From assembly GCA_022564995.1 (NCBI GenBank), contig JADFKK010000056.1, positions 1-32,787 of the forward strand: a stretch of DNA of 32,787 nucleotides, given 5' to 3'. The notes under the pieces were generated by a model. The model worked only from the letters and a program-made list of their open reading frames with translations, ran no database searches and was not told the DNA's origin. Shown one piece after another: positions 1-10,800 of this stretch. A program made the position numbers and the translations under genes. Source of the DNA: Planctomycetota bacterium. GTDB taxonomy: Bacteria > Planctomycetota > Planctomycetia > Pirellulales > JADFKK01. The first letter of the stretch is position 1. Each line of letters begins with the position of its first letter.

Positions 1-131
1 CGAGAATCGCTGAATTCTTGCGAATTCAGCTACTGCCGAGATTGCCAGAAAAACTTGCCGCACACCGGCAATCTTGCGGTGGCGTGATTCGCGTCGTAAA
101 CTGGCAATATCGGATCGGTTTCATCATCGCT

Positions 132-137
132 GAGGAG
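132..137 (+). promoter_or_regulatory. Ribosome binding site of selenoprotein candidate A
   Basis: GAGGAG lies 7 nt before the GTG at 145 and supports GTG as the start, since no ATG start is available nearby in this frame. The rest of 1-144 shows no convincing gene; the only local structure is a GAATTC pair near positions 12-28. Confidence 0.6.
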
Positions 138-144
138 CACCACG

Positions 145-3100
145 GTGAGCCAGGACGCGGAGGGTCATGTCGTCAAAGCCAAGCCGTTATGGAAGCGGCG
201 CTGGGTGCTGCTGTCGCTGATTGTCGTCGGCCTGGTCGCGGCGATGGCGATCAACGTCATTCTGAAACTTCGCGGCGGCACACACGACGCCCAGACGATT
301 CGCGCGATCGTCGCTTCCGAGGAATTGATCCTCGAACTGACTCCCCAGCTCAAGCGGCTGTCTCACAGCGTCTTGAACCTCAGGCTGCCCGACCACGACG
401 GCGGCCATCTGTTCGGCGAAAGCGTCGCCGTCATCGATTTGCAGCCCGACTCGCTGCCCGAGCCAACCGGCACGATTGCCTCGGTCTCCCTGCGATCGAG
501 CATCTGGCCGATCGAGAAAAACGAACACTCCAGCGATAAGACGGCCCTCGGTCTGTGGCGTCCGCTGTTTGCCGCAGTTGATTACTTCGAGCACGCCAAG
601 TTTTATTTCGTCCGCGGCAATTTCGTCGATGAATCGTTACAGACATTCGAGGCGGAGGTAGGGTTCGCCGGGCTGGCCCGAACCCGGGCGGGGACGCCGC
701 GAGCGGTGACGGCCAAGCAGACGGTTGTTTGGCAACGTGGCGAGCCCTCCGGCGGAGACGAGAAAGTTTCTTGGCGCATCATCGCCTGGCGCCAGAAGAG
801 CCTGGAAATGATGGACGGGCGAAAGCCGCTCTTCGCCGAAGTGTTGGATGGCGCGCTGCCGGACGCCGACGACTTGGCACGCGCGCGAACCTCGGAGCAC
901 CAAAAGCAAGTCATCCACTTTTATCGCGGCGGCGGCGAGCAATTGCCATCGCGGTATTTCACTCCGATATCGGCCAATCAGAAGCCCGGTTTGGCCGTGG
1001 TCGACATCGACGGCGATGGCTGGGACGATCTGTATGTGATGGTACGATCTGGCAGGAACATGTTATTGCGAAACCGCGGCGACGGGACGTTCGAGGAAGC
1101 GGCGGGCCGTTTCGGGCTCGATTTCCCAGGCAACTCGACGTGCGGGATATTCGCCGATTTCGACAACGACGGCGACCTCGACCTGATGCTGGGCCGCAGC
1201 CTGGAGAAGTCGCTCTATCTGGAAAACCGCGGTGGTCGATTCGTCGATCGCTCCAGGTCGATCGGCGGTGAACCGCTGCCGGCCCTCGTGGTGTCGATGT
1301 CGGCGGCCGACTACAACGGGGACGGGCTGTTGGACGTGTATATCTGCACGTATCGTCCGGCCGCCATGGAGAGCATTCTCTCAGGTGGTGAGTTCTCTGA
1401 GTCGTCGGCTGCTGAGGGCATGCCGCGCGATGCTGAGGGCGCATCGCGTAACCCATTCGAGGACGTTGCCGCGCAAGCGTCCAATTGGCCCCACGAATTC
1501 CTATCGAAAGAGGAAGCGGCGGAGTTTATTTCTCGCAGCAAGGCCGAACGCCGCACGGGGGATCGTTTCAAGAACGTGCTCAACCAACTTGGTCCGCCGA
1601 ACGTGTTGCTGATCAATCGCGGCGGCGGACGCTTCGAGCGGGCGCCGGAAAACGAGCAGGTCGGTCTCTGGCGAAACACGCTGCAGGCGACGTTCGGCGA
1701 CTACGATGATGATGGCGACGTCGATCTTTACATCGCCAACGACTGGGCTCCGGATCATCTCTTTCGCAACGACGGACCCGACGGTTTCGTCGACGTGACC
1801 CTTCAGGCCGGCACCGCGCATTTTGGATTTGCCATGGGAGCCAGTTGGGGAGACTACGACAACGACGGCCGCCAGGATCTTTACGTTTCTAACATGTACA
1901 GCAAAGCCGGACGCCGCATCACCTCGCAGATTTCCGACTTGAACCCGGACTATGGACGCTCGGTCGAAGGAAACTATCTCTATCACAACGCCGGCGACAA
2001 ATTCGAGTTGGTCTCCGGCCAGGCCCCGCCCAAAATGACCGTGGCCAAGGCGGGCTGGTCGTGGGGCGGGCAGTTCGCCGATCTTAACAACGACGCCTAT
2101 CTCGACCTGTACGTGCTCAGCGGCTACTTCACGCCGCCACCGGGATTCGCCAGTGACCTCGACTTGTGAAGCAACCTCTGGCGCACGTTCGTGCGCACCG
2201 ACGAAAACTTGGCCCGCAACTCGTTTCGCTTCTCCAGCCAATGGGAAACCAACGCGCAAACGGGCGAGAAGACCCCCGCGATCGACCGGCGCCTCAAAGG
2301 CGGCAGCGTCCGAGATGGGCGGTACATCGCCCACGCCCTGAGCGGCAGCGAGCGCAACCACCTGTTTCTCAATCGCGGTGGGCGGCAATTCGACGACATT
2401 TCGCTGCTGTCGGGTTTAGACACACCGGCCGACAGCCGGACCTTCGTGCTGCTGGACTACGACCGCGACGGCTGGCAAGACATCGCCCTCGTCAACGCCA
2501 ACTCTCCGCTTATGAATCTCTATCACAATCAGATGGGCGCGGCGAAATCCTCCGCGACATCGGGCGGGCATGGCATGATCGCCTTGCGCTTCATCGGCGC
2601 CAATCGAGAGTCGAAGCCGTCGACTTCGCAGTCTTGCCGCGACGGATATGGCGCCAAGGTCACGGTAGCACTCGGCAACATGAGTCTCTCTCGCGAGCAT
2701 CGTTGCGGCGACGGTTACGGGGCGCAGAACAGCGCGACGATGATCGTTGGCATCGGTGCTCGTGCTTCGGCCGAGTCCGTGAGCGTGCGTTGGCCATCGG
2801 GGAAGATCGACACCGTCCGGAATGTTATGTCCGGGACGCTGTTGACGGTTTATGAGAACCCGGCAGACTCACCCAGTGGGTCGCCGTTCGTGTCGCAGCC
2901 GTATCGCAGCACTGGCGGGGAGCCGATCGACGTCGCTCGGTTAACCGCGGACCGGCCGGCCGCGCGTACTCTCATGCTCGACGGCGTCGAGTCGCTTCCA
3001 CCCGGCGACTCATCGAAGACGAAGCTGCGTGTGTACACCACGATGGCCACTTGGTGCGCGGCGTGCAGGAGCCATTTGCCGCAAGTGGAGTATTTGCGAT

Positions 3101-3396
3101 CGATGACGGCGACCGACGGGGTCGACATCATCGGCCTGCCGGTCGATGAAAACGACGACGCCGAAAAGCTCAGGGCCTACGCCGCGCAGTGGAAGCCGGC
3201 CTATCGCCTGTTGGTCGGCCTCAAAGCCCCGCAGCGCAGCGCGGTGGAGGAATTATTGGCGCGCGAGTTGCCCGAGGCCGCGTTGCCCTCGACGATCGTC
3301 ACCGATCCGTCCGGGCGGGTTCTGCTGACCGTCGCCGGGTTGCCCTCGGTTTCGCAATTGCGCGAGTTGATAGCGCGGGAAACCGCTTCCGAGTGA
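145..3396 (+). CDS. Candidate selenoprotein A: FG-GAP / ASPIC-UnbV / thioredoxin-like membrane-anchored protein (Sec at 2167-2169)
   Basis: This is read as one gene of 1083 residues with Sec at residue 675. Residues about 20-40 form an N-terminal transmembrane anchor after a basic stretch (WKRR), so the bulk is outside the cytoplasmic membrane. From about residue 284 come FG-GAP/VCBS calcium-type repeats (DIDGDGWDD, DFDNDGDLD, DYNGDGLLD, DYDDDGDVD, DYDNDGRQD, DLNNDAYLD). The TGA follows the last of these. Homology resumes in the same frame with another repeat (DYDRDGWQD), an ASPIC/UnbV domain (about 836-900, ending SVRWPSGKIDTV) and a TlpA/thioredoxin-like domain (about 961-1079) with C971-A-A-C974. 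Cys401 in DVYICTYR is shared with candidate B. The final stop is a TGA at 3394-3396, so TGA also terminates here. Substrate and partner are unknown; a redox role is inferred from Sec plus CxxC. The alternative is a gene broken by a nonsense mutation, which the matching TGA in candidate B argues against. Confidence 0.8.
2167..2169 (+). other. In-frame TGA, probable selenocysteine codon
   Basis: The codon sits in D-L-D-L-TGA-S-N-L-W-R-T-F-V. The frame is open for 674 codons before and 409 codons after it. Candidate B has TGA at the homologous place, with the identical 12 nt GACTTGTGAAGC. A gene caller would probably stop here and restart at the GTG at 2191, which would break up the W-R-x-x-V homology. 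Confidence 0.72.
2170..2200 (+). promoter_or_regulatory. SECIS-like hairpin after the TGA of candidate A
   Basis: GCGCAC (2181-2186) pairs perfectly with GTGCGC (2191-2196) around the 4-nt loop GTTC (2187-2190). Below a bulged A there is a further G-C, then after a mismatch C-G and T-A pairs. The loop begins 17 nt after the TGA and its first base is G. As I recall the bacterial SECIS consensus, the loop lies 16-37 nt from the UGA with a G in its first two positions. No folding program was run. Confidence 0.55.
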
Positions 3397-3474
3397 AAAA
3401 GGGGACAGGTCCGATTTGCCGGTACGGCCCGGAGGGTGCTTCGCACAAATTGGACCTGCCTCCCCTGTTTTCAC
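3393..3474. repeat. REP-like palindromic element overlapping the stop codon of candidate A
   Basis: The left arm starts GTGAAAAAGGGGACAGGTCC. The right arm reads the imperfect complement and ends CTCCCCTGTTTTCAC, giving arms of about 26 nt around a central 30 nt. The TGA stop of candidate A (3394-3396) lies inside the left arm. The stem could also end transcription. The AAAAGGGGACAGGTCC type is familiar to me as a dispersed bacterial repeat; no REP transposase is in the window. Confidence 0.6.
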
Positions 3475-3801
3475 CCCGGGAAGCCTCTTCTGGTCGAATT
3501 TGGGCCGTTTGATGGGGCGTTTCGGCCGTCCGCGGTGTCGCGTCGCGGCATTTCTCCGATGCCGTAAACCTCAACGGCACAACTCGTTATGTCGGAACCC
3601 CATATGGATGGGCGAGTTCTTTTTATAAAACTTTCGCAAAATAGCTGGAACGGCCGGCCCAGGGAGTTTACACTGGTGGGTGTATTGCGCTGCGGATCTT
3701 GTCGGGACCGCTTCGGCTTGCGGTAAGGCGACGAAGTCATTGCGTAAACGCTCACAATGGCAAATCGTTCGTTTTCTTGAACTGGTACTGGAGGAAATCT
3801 A
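3475..3801. other. Intergenic region upstream of the PEP-CTERM gene
   Basis: I see no gene here. The stretch around 3600-3790 is locally AT-richer than its surroundings (for example TTTTTATAAAACTTTCGCAAAATAG near 3621-3645 and TTTACACTGG near 3667), so it probably holds the promoter of the following gene. I cannot assign -35/-10 boxes with confidence. Confidence 0.35.
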
Positions 3802-4557
3802 ATGACTGCACGATCGATGGTTCGATGTGCCGGCGCGTGTCTGCCGGTTGCGATGGTTTTCATTTTTGTCGGCCTGGCACATGCCGAGTTTACGACGGTC
3901 TGGCAGGCAGGCGTCCCGGGGCGTGCATGGCCGGTGGATGGCGTCGGCGGCGGTCCCGACGTCGATTTCATTCAGGAAGCAGGAACCAACCCGCCGCCCG
4001 GCGACCCGAACAGCCCGTCCGTCGCCCAGCAGGCCGATGACGACTACTATTTTGCCGGGACGTATCCCGCTCCGATCGGCACCGTACCGGATGAAAAGGC
4101 CTTCGAGCGGGCCTTCGCCAATACGGACAACGATCTACGCGTCCACTTCAACCTGCCCGCTGATTTGAATCCCCTCGACAGCTTCCGTTTTTCCTTTGAA
4201 GCGAACAATCTGCACGACCAGGGCGGCACTGAGCGATATGGCATTGAGGTTTCGTTTAATGGGATCGTGATCTTTCCTGAACTGACCATCGCCACGGCGG
4301 ACCTGAATACGGTGATCACTTCAGACGTATTCTTTGCCGGGGACGTCGGCGCAATGGGCGGTGCCGGCTTCGATAACGTCGTCCTTGTGCGTGGAATCAA
4401 TCACAACGCCGATGGCGGCGGTGACTGGATGGGCATGGATTTCCATCACCTGGAGCGGGAGCCGATTCCGGAGCCTTCGACACTGTTGCTGATCAGCCTG
4501 GGCGGACTGTTGCTGCTGCCCGTGCTGAAGCGTCGCCGGATGGCGAAGCAGGTATAA
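3802..4557 (+). CDS. PEP-CTERM sorting-signal protein, function unknown
   Basis: The 251-residue protein has an N-terminal signal peptide (hydrophobic stretch ending GLAHA-EF at about residue 30). Its C-terminus has the PEP-CTERM tripartite signal: PEPSTLLLIS, a hydrophobic segment, then KRRR (about residues 226-246). Such proteins are exported and processed by an exosortase (EpsH/XrtA type), which is not in this window. The middle has no motif I recognise; it is acidic with an all-beta look, and residues about 110-200 (HFNLPADLNPLDSFRFSFEA) resemble a carbohydrate-binding-like beta sandwich only loosely. The ATG start is supported by GGAGGA at 3790-3795, 6 nt upstream. It is probably a single-gene unit: a long leader precedes it and a terminator follows at 4714-4742. 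Confidence 0.85.
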   Translation: MTARSMVRCAGACLPVAMVFIFVGLAHAEFTTVWQAGVPGRAWPVDGVGGGPDVDFIQEAGTNPPPGDPNSPSVAQQADDDYYFAGTYPAPIGTVPDEKAFERAFANTDNDLRVHFNLPADLNPLDSFRFSFEANNLHDQGGTERYGIEVSFNGIVIFPELTIATADLNTVITSDVFFAGDVGAMGGAGFDNVVLVRGINHNADGGGDWMGMDFHHLEREPIPEPSTLLLISLGGLLLLPVLKRRRMAKQV

Positions 4558-4604
4558 CAGCGCGAATCTAGTTCCGTGTCAAAGCTAACCATTGGTGTTG
4601 GATC

Positions 4605-4664
4605 AGCCGCGACGCGCTAGCGTCCGGTTCTCGCGGGGGAACCGTGGGCCAGCGCTCAGCGGCT
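4605..4664. repeat. Short palindromic intergenic element
   Basis: The ends are AGCCGC (4605-4610) and GCGGCT (4659-4664). Inside are the palindrome GACGCGCTAGCGTC (4610-4623) and the stem CGGTTC/GAACCG (4625-4630 with 4639-4644). This type (GCGACGCGCTAGCGTCCGG) resembles dispersed planctomycete intergenic repeats I have seen; copy number was not checked. Confidence 0.5.
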
Positions 4665-4713
4665 AATCCCAAGGTTGAGCCGCGACAAAGCACTAGCAAG
4701 ATAAATCCTTGAA

Positions 4714-4742
4714 AAGGGCCGCCCACCGAGGCGGCCCTTCTT
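4714..4742 (+). terminator. Rho-independent-type terminator of the PEP-CTERM gene
   Basis: AAGGGCCGCC (4714-4723) pairs perfectly over 10 bp with GGCGGCCCTT (4730-4739) around the loop CACCGA, followed by CTT. The U tract is short. It lies about 155 nt after the stop at 4557. Confidence 0.7.
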
Positions 4743-4868
4743 CGTTGGGCCGGGCAGTTGTCATCGACGTAGTTCGCCGGATGGGTCTCGGGTCAAGACA
4801 AATCTCCCTTGGCACAAATTTTCCACCCATCGCTTTACTTAATCCGCACGACCAGTATCATAGTCAGA

Positions 4869-7800
4869 ATGGTTAAAAAGTCTACATCCACGCGCTCGGC
4901 GGCTCGTTCGCTCCGCCCGCGCCGGCTCAACTTCGAGCCGCTCGAACAGCGACAGATGCTTGATGCCGCGCCGGTCATCGGCGAATTTATGGCCGTGGCC
5001 AGTGGTCCGCTGCGCGACGACGACGGCGAAACGCCCGACTGGATCGAGATTCATAACGCGGGCGACGCGCCAGCGAATCTGGCCGGCTGGCACTTGACCA
5101 ACACGGCCACCGATCTGGATCTGTGGCAGTTTCCGGACGTGACACTCCAGGCAGATGCGCGGCTGGTAGTTTTCGCCTCGGGAAAAGACCGCACGCGTCC
5201 CAATTCGCCGCTGCACACCAACTTCACGTTAGACGGCGGCGGCGGATATCTCGCGCTGGTCGAGCCAAACGGGACGACGATCGCCAGCTTGTTCGAGGCG
5301 TTTCCCGACCAAAAACCGCTCATCTCTTACGGTATTTCAGCGGCCGACGGCCCGCACGCCGGCGAAGCGCGAGCTTTCGTTTCGCCCACGCCCGGCGCGC
5401 CGAACGGCATCGGCTTCCAGTCGCCCGACGTCATCGGCATCGTCATCAACGAAATCAACTACAACACCGAAGACAACACGGAGTTGACCGAGTTCATTGA
5501 ACTCGTCAACACGAACGACTACACGGTCGACGTCGCCGGCTGGTTTTTTGACGACGGGATCGACTATGTGTTTCCCACCGGCAGCACGATCGCGGCGGGC
5601 GAGATGATTGTGATTACCCGAAACGCCGAACACCTGCTGGAGACGTTCGGCGTCGAGGCCTTCGGCGAGTTCGGCGAAAACCTCGGTGACGAAGCCGCCC
5701 GCACGCTCAACAACGACGGCGAGAAAATCGGCCTGCGGGCCGCCGCCGGCGGACGTGTCGACGCGGTCGATTACGGCGTCGGTGCGCCCTGGCCCGTGGC
5801 GGCCAACGGCGAGGGATCGTCGATCGAGTTGATCCATCCGTCGCTCGACAACGACCTGGCCGGCAGTTGGCGTTCGTCCGGCTTCGGTGCGCACGAAATC
5901 CTGCAGCAGCAGTTCATCGAATTGGGCGCAACGTGGCGCTATCGCAAGGGATTGAGCGAGGCCTCCAGCCCGACCGACGCCTGGCGTGTGACCGATTTCG
6001 TCGAAGACGGCACCTGGCTCACCGGCCCTGCGCCGATCGGCATGGGTTACTCGTTGAATCAGACCGTGCTGAATGATATGGAGGACAACTACATCAGCGT
6101 GTTTCTGCGGAAACAGTTCACGATCGAATTGCCGGAGGACATCCCTCGCCAGTTGGAAATGCAAGTCTACATCGACGACGGCGCGATCATCTGGATCAAC
6201 GGCGTCGAAGTCGTCCGGGCGCATGTGTCGCCCGGCGAGAAGGCCTACAACGCCAGGACGGGCGAGTCGCTGCACGGCCGGCGGCTGGAGACGTTTTTGC
6301 TGGAGCGGGCCGATCAATACCTTGTCGCCGGCGTCAACACCGTGGCGATTCAGGCGATCAACCGTTCGATCGGCAGCGCTTCGTTGTCGATCGACATTTC
6401 GCTGAGCACGGTCGACGACGATTCGTTGCAATTCGTGCCGACGCCGGGGTCTCGCAACAGCGTGTTCGCGCTCAACGCCCCGCCGCAGACGCGGCAGATC
6501 AAACACAGCCCCAAAGTGCCGGTCTCTGGCGAAGAGACCGTGATTACGGCCAAGGTAACCGATCCGGATGGTGTCGAGTCGGTCGAATTGCTTTACCAGG
6601 TTGTGGCGCCGGGCGATTACATTCCGTACGAGTTTGCGAGGTTACCTAGTGGTGGAAATTTGATCAATTTGAACCAACCGCGACAACTCAATCCGGCGTT
6701 TGAAGACCCCGCCAACTGGACGCGGGTTGTGATGCGCGACGACGGGCTCGGATCGGACGAGACGGCCGGCGACGACGTCTACACGGCGGTGGTTCCGGGC
6801 CAGAACCATCGCACGCTGATGCGATATCGGGTCGAAGTCGCGGACAAGCTCGGCGCGTCGGCCCGTTTGCCCTACGAAGACGATCCCTCGCTCAACTTTG
6901 CCTACTTCGTCTACGACGGGGTTCCCGAGTACGAAGGCATTTCGACCGAGGTTTTGGAGTCGCTGCCAGTTTATCATCTGTTGGTGCGGGCCGAGGACAT
7001 GGTCGACGTGATGGCCTATAGCTCGAGCGATCAACTCAGTCGGCGAGCTGAGTCGCGGTTTTCCTACAATTGGCCGGCCACTTTTTTTTACGACGGCATC
7101 GTCTACGATCACATCAACTTTCGCACGCGCGGCGGCAACGGTCGTTACCAGGCTTCGGGCAAGCGGAGCATGCGGTTCCGCTTCAACAACGGGCATTACT
7201 TCCAGGTTCGCGATCAGGACGGAAATCTGCGGTCCGAAAAACAGCGAACTCTCACCACGGCCAAGGGCTCCGAGAACCGGGGAACGCTCACCTACGCATT
7301 GAACGAGGGGATCAATTCACGGCTGTTCAATACCATCGGAGTTCCCGCCTCCGAGACGCACTGGTTTCATTTCCGCGTGATCGACGATGCCGAGGAGGCG
7401 CCCGATAAGTGGCGTGGCGATTTTTGGGGGCTGAACTTCGCCCTGGAAACTTACGACGTGCGTTTCCTCAATGGCCATGGTTTGGAGAAAGGCAACCTCT
7501 ACAAACTGATCGACACCATCAACAACCCCATTCGACAACAGCGTTACCAGGCCGCGGGCGCGGTGACCAACGGCTCCGACCACAATACGATCGAGGGTTT
7601 TTCCCCGAACGAGGGCAATCTGACGGGTTCCAGCAGTGCCGACTTCATCGACGCACACGTCAACCTGGAGATTTATTATGCCTACCACGCCATGACCGAA
7701 GCGATCCGGCACTACGATTACTGGCCCAGCGCCAACAAGAATCTCGTCTACTACTTCGAGCCGGATTACCTGCCCGAAAACAACAACCTCGGAAAACTGT

Positions 7801-10800
7801 GGACGCTTCCCTGGGATACCGACGCCTCGTGGGGACCGACCTGGAACAATGGTCACGACGCCGTCTACAACAGCCTGTTTCCGGCCTCCGGGGGCGGCAG
7901 CGACGGCGGCTCGACCCCGGAACTTTGGCCGGGGTATTTTAACGCCGTCCGCGAACTGCGCGATCTGTTGTGGCAGCCCGACCAGATCAATCCGCTGATC
8001 GACGAGATAGCCGCCATCATTGCGCCCTTCGAGGTGGCCGACCGGGCCCGATGGAAAAACGCGCCGGCCGATGCCGGAAACTACAACGGGCTCGGCGGCG
8101 CGGGGAGTTCTTCCTTTGCGGCCCTCGTTCGAGATCTGAAGAACTTCGCCTTCGTTGGCGGAAGCTGGCCGGGCGGCGGTGTCGGCGGCGGGGGACGGGG
8201 TGCGCATCTCGACTCGCTACAGGCCTCCCGTGGCGAAGGTTCGCAAATCCCGCGCACGCCCACGATCAGCTACGTCGGCGCTGCCGGTTTCCCCAGCAAC
8301 GAACTGGCGCTGCGGACAAGCTCATTTTCCGATCCGCAAGGTGCCGGCACGTTCGCCGCCGTCCAGTGGCGGCTGGCCGAAATCACCGATCCTGATGCGC
8401 CGGCGTTCAACGCCGACGACCCCGTGCTGCTGGAATGGAACGCCAGTTGGGATTCCGGCGAGCTGACGACCTTCAGCAATCAGATCGAGGTGCCGGCAGT
8501 GGCGGCCCAAGCCGGCCACACCTACCGAGCCCGCGTCCGCATGATGGACAGCAGCGGCCGCTGGAGTCATTGGTCGGCGCCGCTGGAGCTAACCGCCGGC
8601 GAACCGTCCGGTCTGCCGATCGATGCCTTGCAGATCACGGAGATCCACTACAATCCTGGCGTGGCGATTGGCTCGGGGCTCGATAACGACGATTTTGAAT
8701 TCATCGAGTTGAAAAACAACGGAACCGACACGATCGATCTGGCCGGCGTGCAATTCACCGACGGCATCGCCTTCGACTTCACCGGCAGCAACGTCACCAG
8801 CTTGGCGGCCGGTGAGTACACCGTCGTCGTTAAGGATCAAGTGGCGTTCAAGTTGAGATACCCCGGCGTCGACGTGGGCCGCATCGCCGGCCAATTTACT
8901 TCCGGCAACCTGCGCAACAGCGGCGAAAACCTCACGCTCGTCGAGGGCAGCACCGGCCGCGTGCTGTTCGATTTCGAGTTCGGCGGCGGCTGGTACGACT
9001 TGGTCGACGGCGAAGGTTTTTCGCTCTCGTTGCGTAGCGAAGACGCGGCGGCAAGCACGTTCGGACAGTCGGAAACGTGGCGGCCCAGCAGCAGCCTGCA
9101 TGGCTCGCCCGCCGGGCCCGATTCCGGCGCCGTGCCGCTGCCGGGGGCGATCGTCATCAACGAGGTGCTGGCCCACAGCGACATGCCGCTGGGCGACTGG
9201 ATCGAATTGCACAACACGACCACGCAGTCGGTCGACGTCGGCGGCTGGTTTTTGTCCGACACGCTAACCGATCTGACGGCCTATGAGATTCCCGTTGGGC
9301 TGTCAATTCCTGCCGGCGGTTATCTCGTGTTGACCGAGGCCGATCATTTCGGCGGCGCTTTTGCGCTCAGCGAAGTGGGCGACGACGTAATCTTACAGGC
9401 CGGCGGCGGAGGCGAGCTGGCCGGGTTCCGCGCCGAGGAAGACTTCTTCGCCTCGGAGCGGGAAGTCACGTTGGGGCGTCATATCAAATCGAACGGTGCC
9501 AAGGATTTTGTCGCGATGGTCGCGCCGACACCCAACGCCGCCAACGCCGCGCCGGTCGTCGGCCCGGTGGTGATTCAAGAGTTGTTCTACCATCCCGAGG
9601 ACCGCGACGCCTCGGAGTTTGTCGAATTGCGGAACATTACCGATGCTCCGGTTTCGCTGGCGGGTTGGTACTTCGAGGGGATCAGGTTCGCGTTCCCGGA
9701 AGGCACGTCGATCGAGCCGGACGGCCTGGTGATCGTCGCCCCCGTGACGCCCGAGGAGTTTCGGCTGGAGCGCGGGTTGCCGGAGACGGTGAGCGTCTTC
9801 GGGCCGTATCTCGGCGCGCTGGACAACGGCGGCGAGAGTTTCAAACTATACCGTCCGGGTGAGCCGGAGGCGGACGGCGTCGTGCCGGCCTTCCTGATCG
9901 ATCGGGTGACTTACGACGACAAGTTTCCTTGGCCGGTCGAGGCCGACGGAGAAGGTGCGTCGCTCCAACGAATCTCGCCGGAAGCCTTTGGCAACGATCC
10001 CGCGAATTGGGTCGCCAGCGTCGGCGGCACCACGCCCGGTGACATCATTCCGCAAGTCACCCAGGTTCTCGTCGGCAGCAGCCAGTGGTCGCCGGCGTTT
10101 CTGTCGGCGCTGGAAGCCCGCGGCCTGGGTGAAGGCGGTTTCTCGATTCCCGGCGGCCCGGATCAACTCACGCCCCTTTCGCAGCAATTCGTCGATCAGA
10201 TCTCGCTGCGATTTTCGCTCGACGTGCAAATTCAAAAGGGCGATCTGGTGATTGCCGGCATCAACGAGTCGCGTTATCCACTGGCCGATTTTACCTACGA
10301 CGCGAATCAGTTCGTTGCCACCTGGACGCTGAAACACGCAATACGTGCCGACAAAGTGCTGCTGCGGCTATCCGGCGTACACGACAAAACCGGTCGACCG
10401 CTCGACGGCAACTGGGTCGACGCCGTGAGCAGCTTCCCCTCGGGCAACGGCATTCTCGAATCGAACGATCATTTTTCGTTCCGACTGAACGTGTTGATCG
10501 GCGACGCGAACGTCGACGGCCAAGTGGGGCGAAGCGACCTGCTGGCGATGATTTCGCGGCTGTCGACGACGACGGAAGAGCCGGCGTATTTGCCCCGGCT
10601 GGACGTGAACGCCGACGGCCGGATCGATCTGGCCGACCTGCGCAGCACGCTGTTGCGCGTGGGCACTCGTCTGCCCAGCGGCGAGCCACTGGCACCGATC
10701 GGTAGCCCTGCCCGCGTCGCCACCGAAGCGTTCTTCACCCGGCTCGGCGCACCTTCGCCCGGGCCGGCGGGCATCGCGGCTGATTCGACTTCTTCCAATC

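Noticed and set aside
2167..2169. General reassignment of TGA to an amino acid
   Set aside because: TGA also ends many genes here, including candidate A itself (3394-3396), the giant protein (11004-11006) and the sulfatase (14511-14513).
2167..2191. Two separate genes, 145-2169 and 2191-3396
   Set aside because: Both are in the same frame, the 21 nt between them encode residues conserved in the paralog, the downstream part has no signal peptide or ribosome binding site, and the paralog is split at the same codon.
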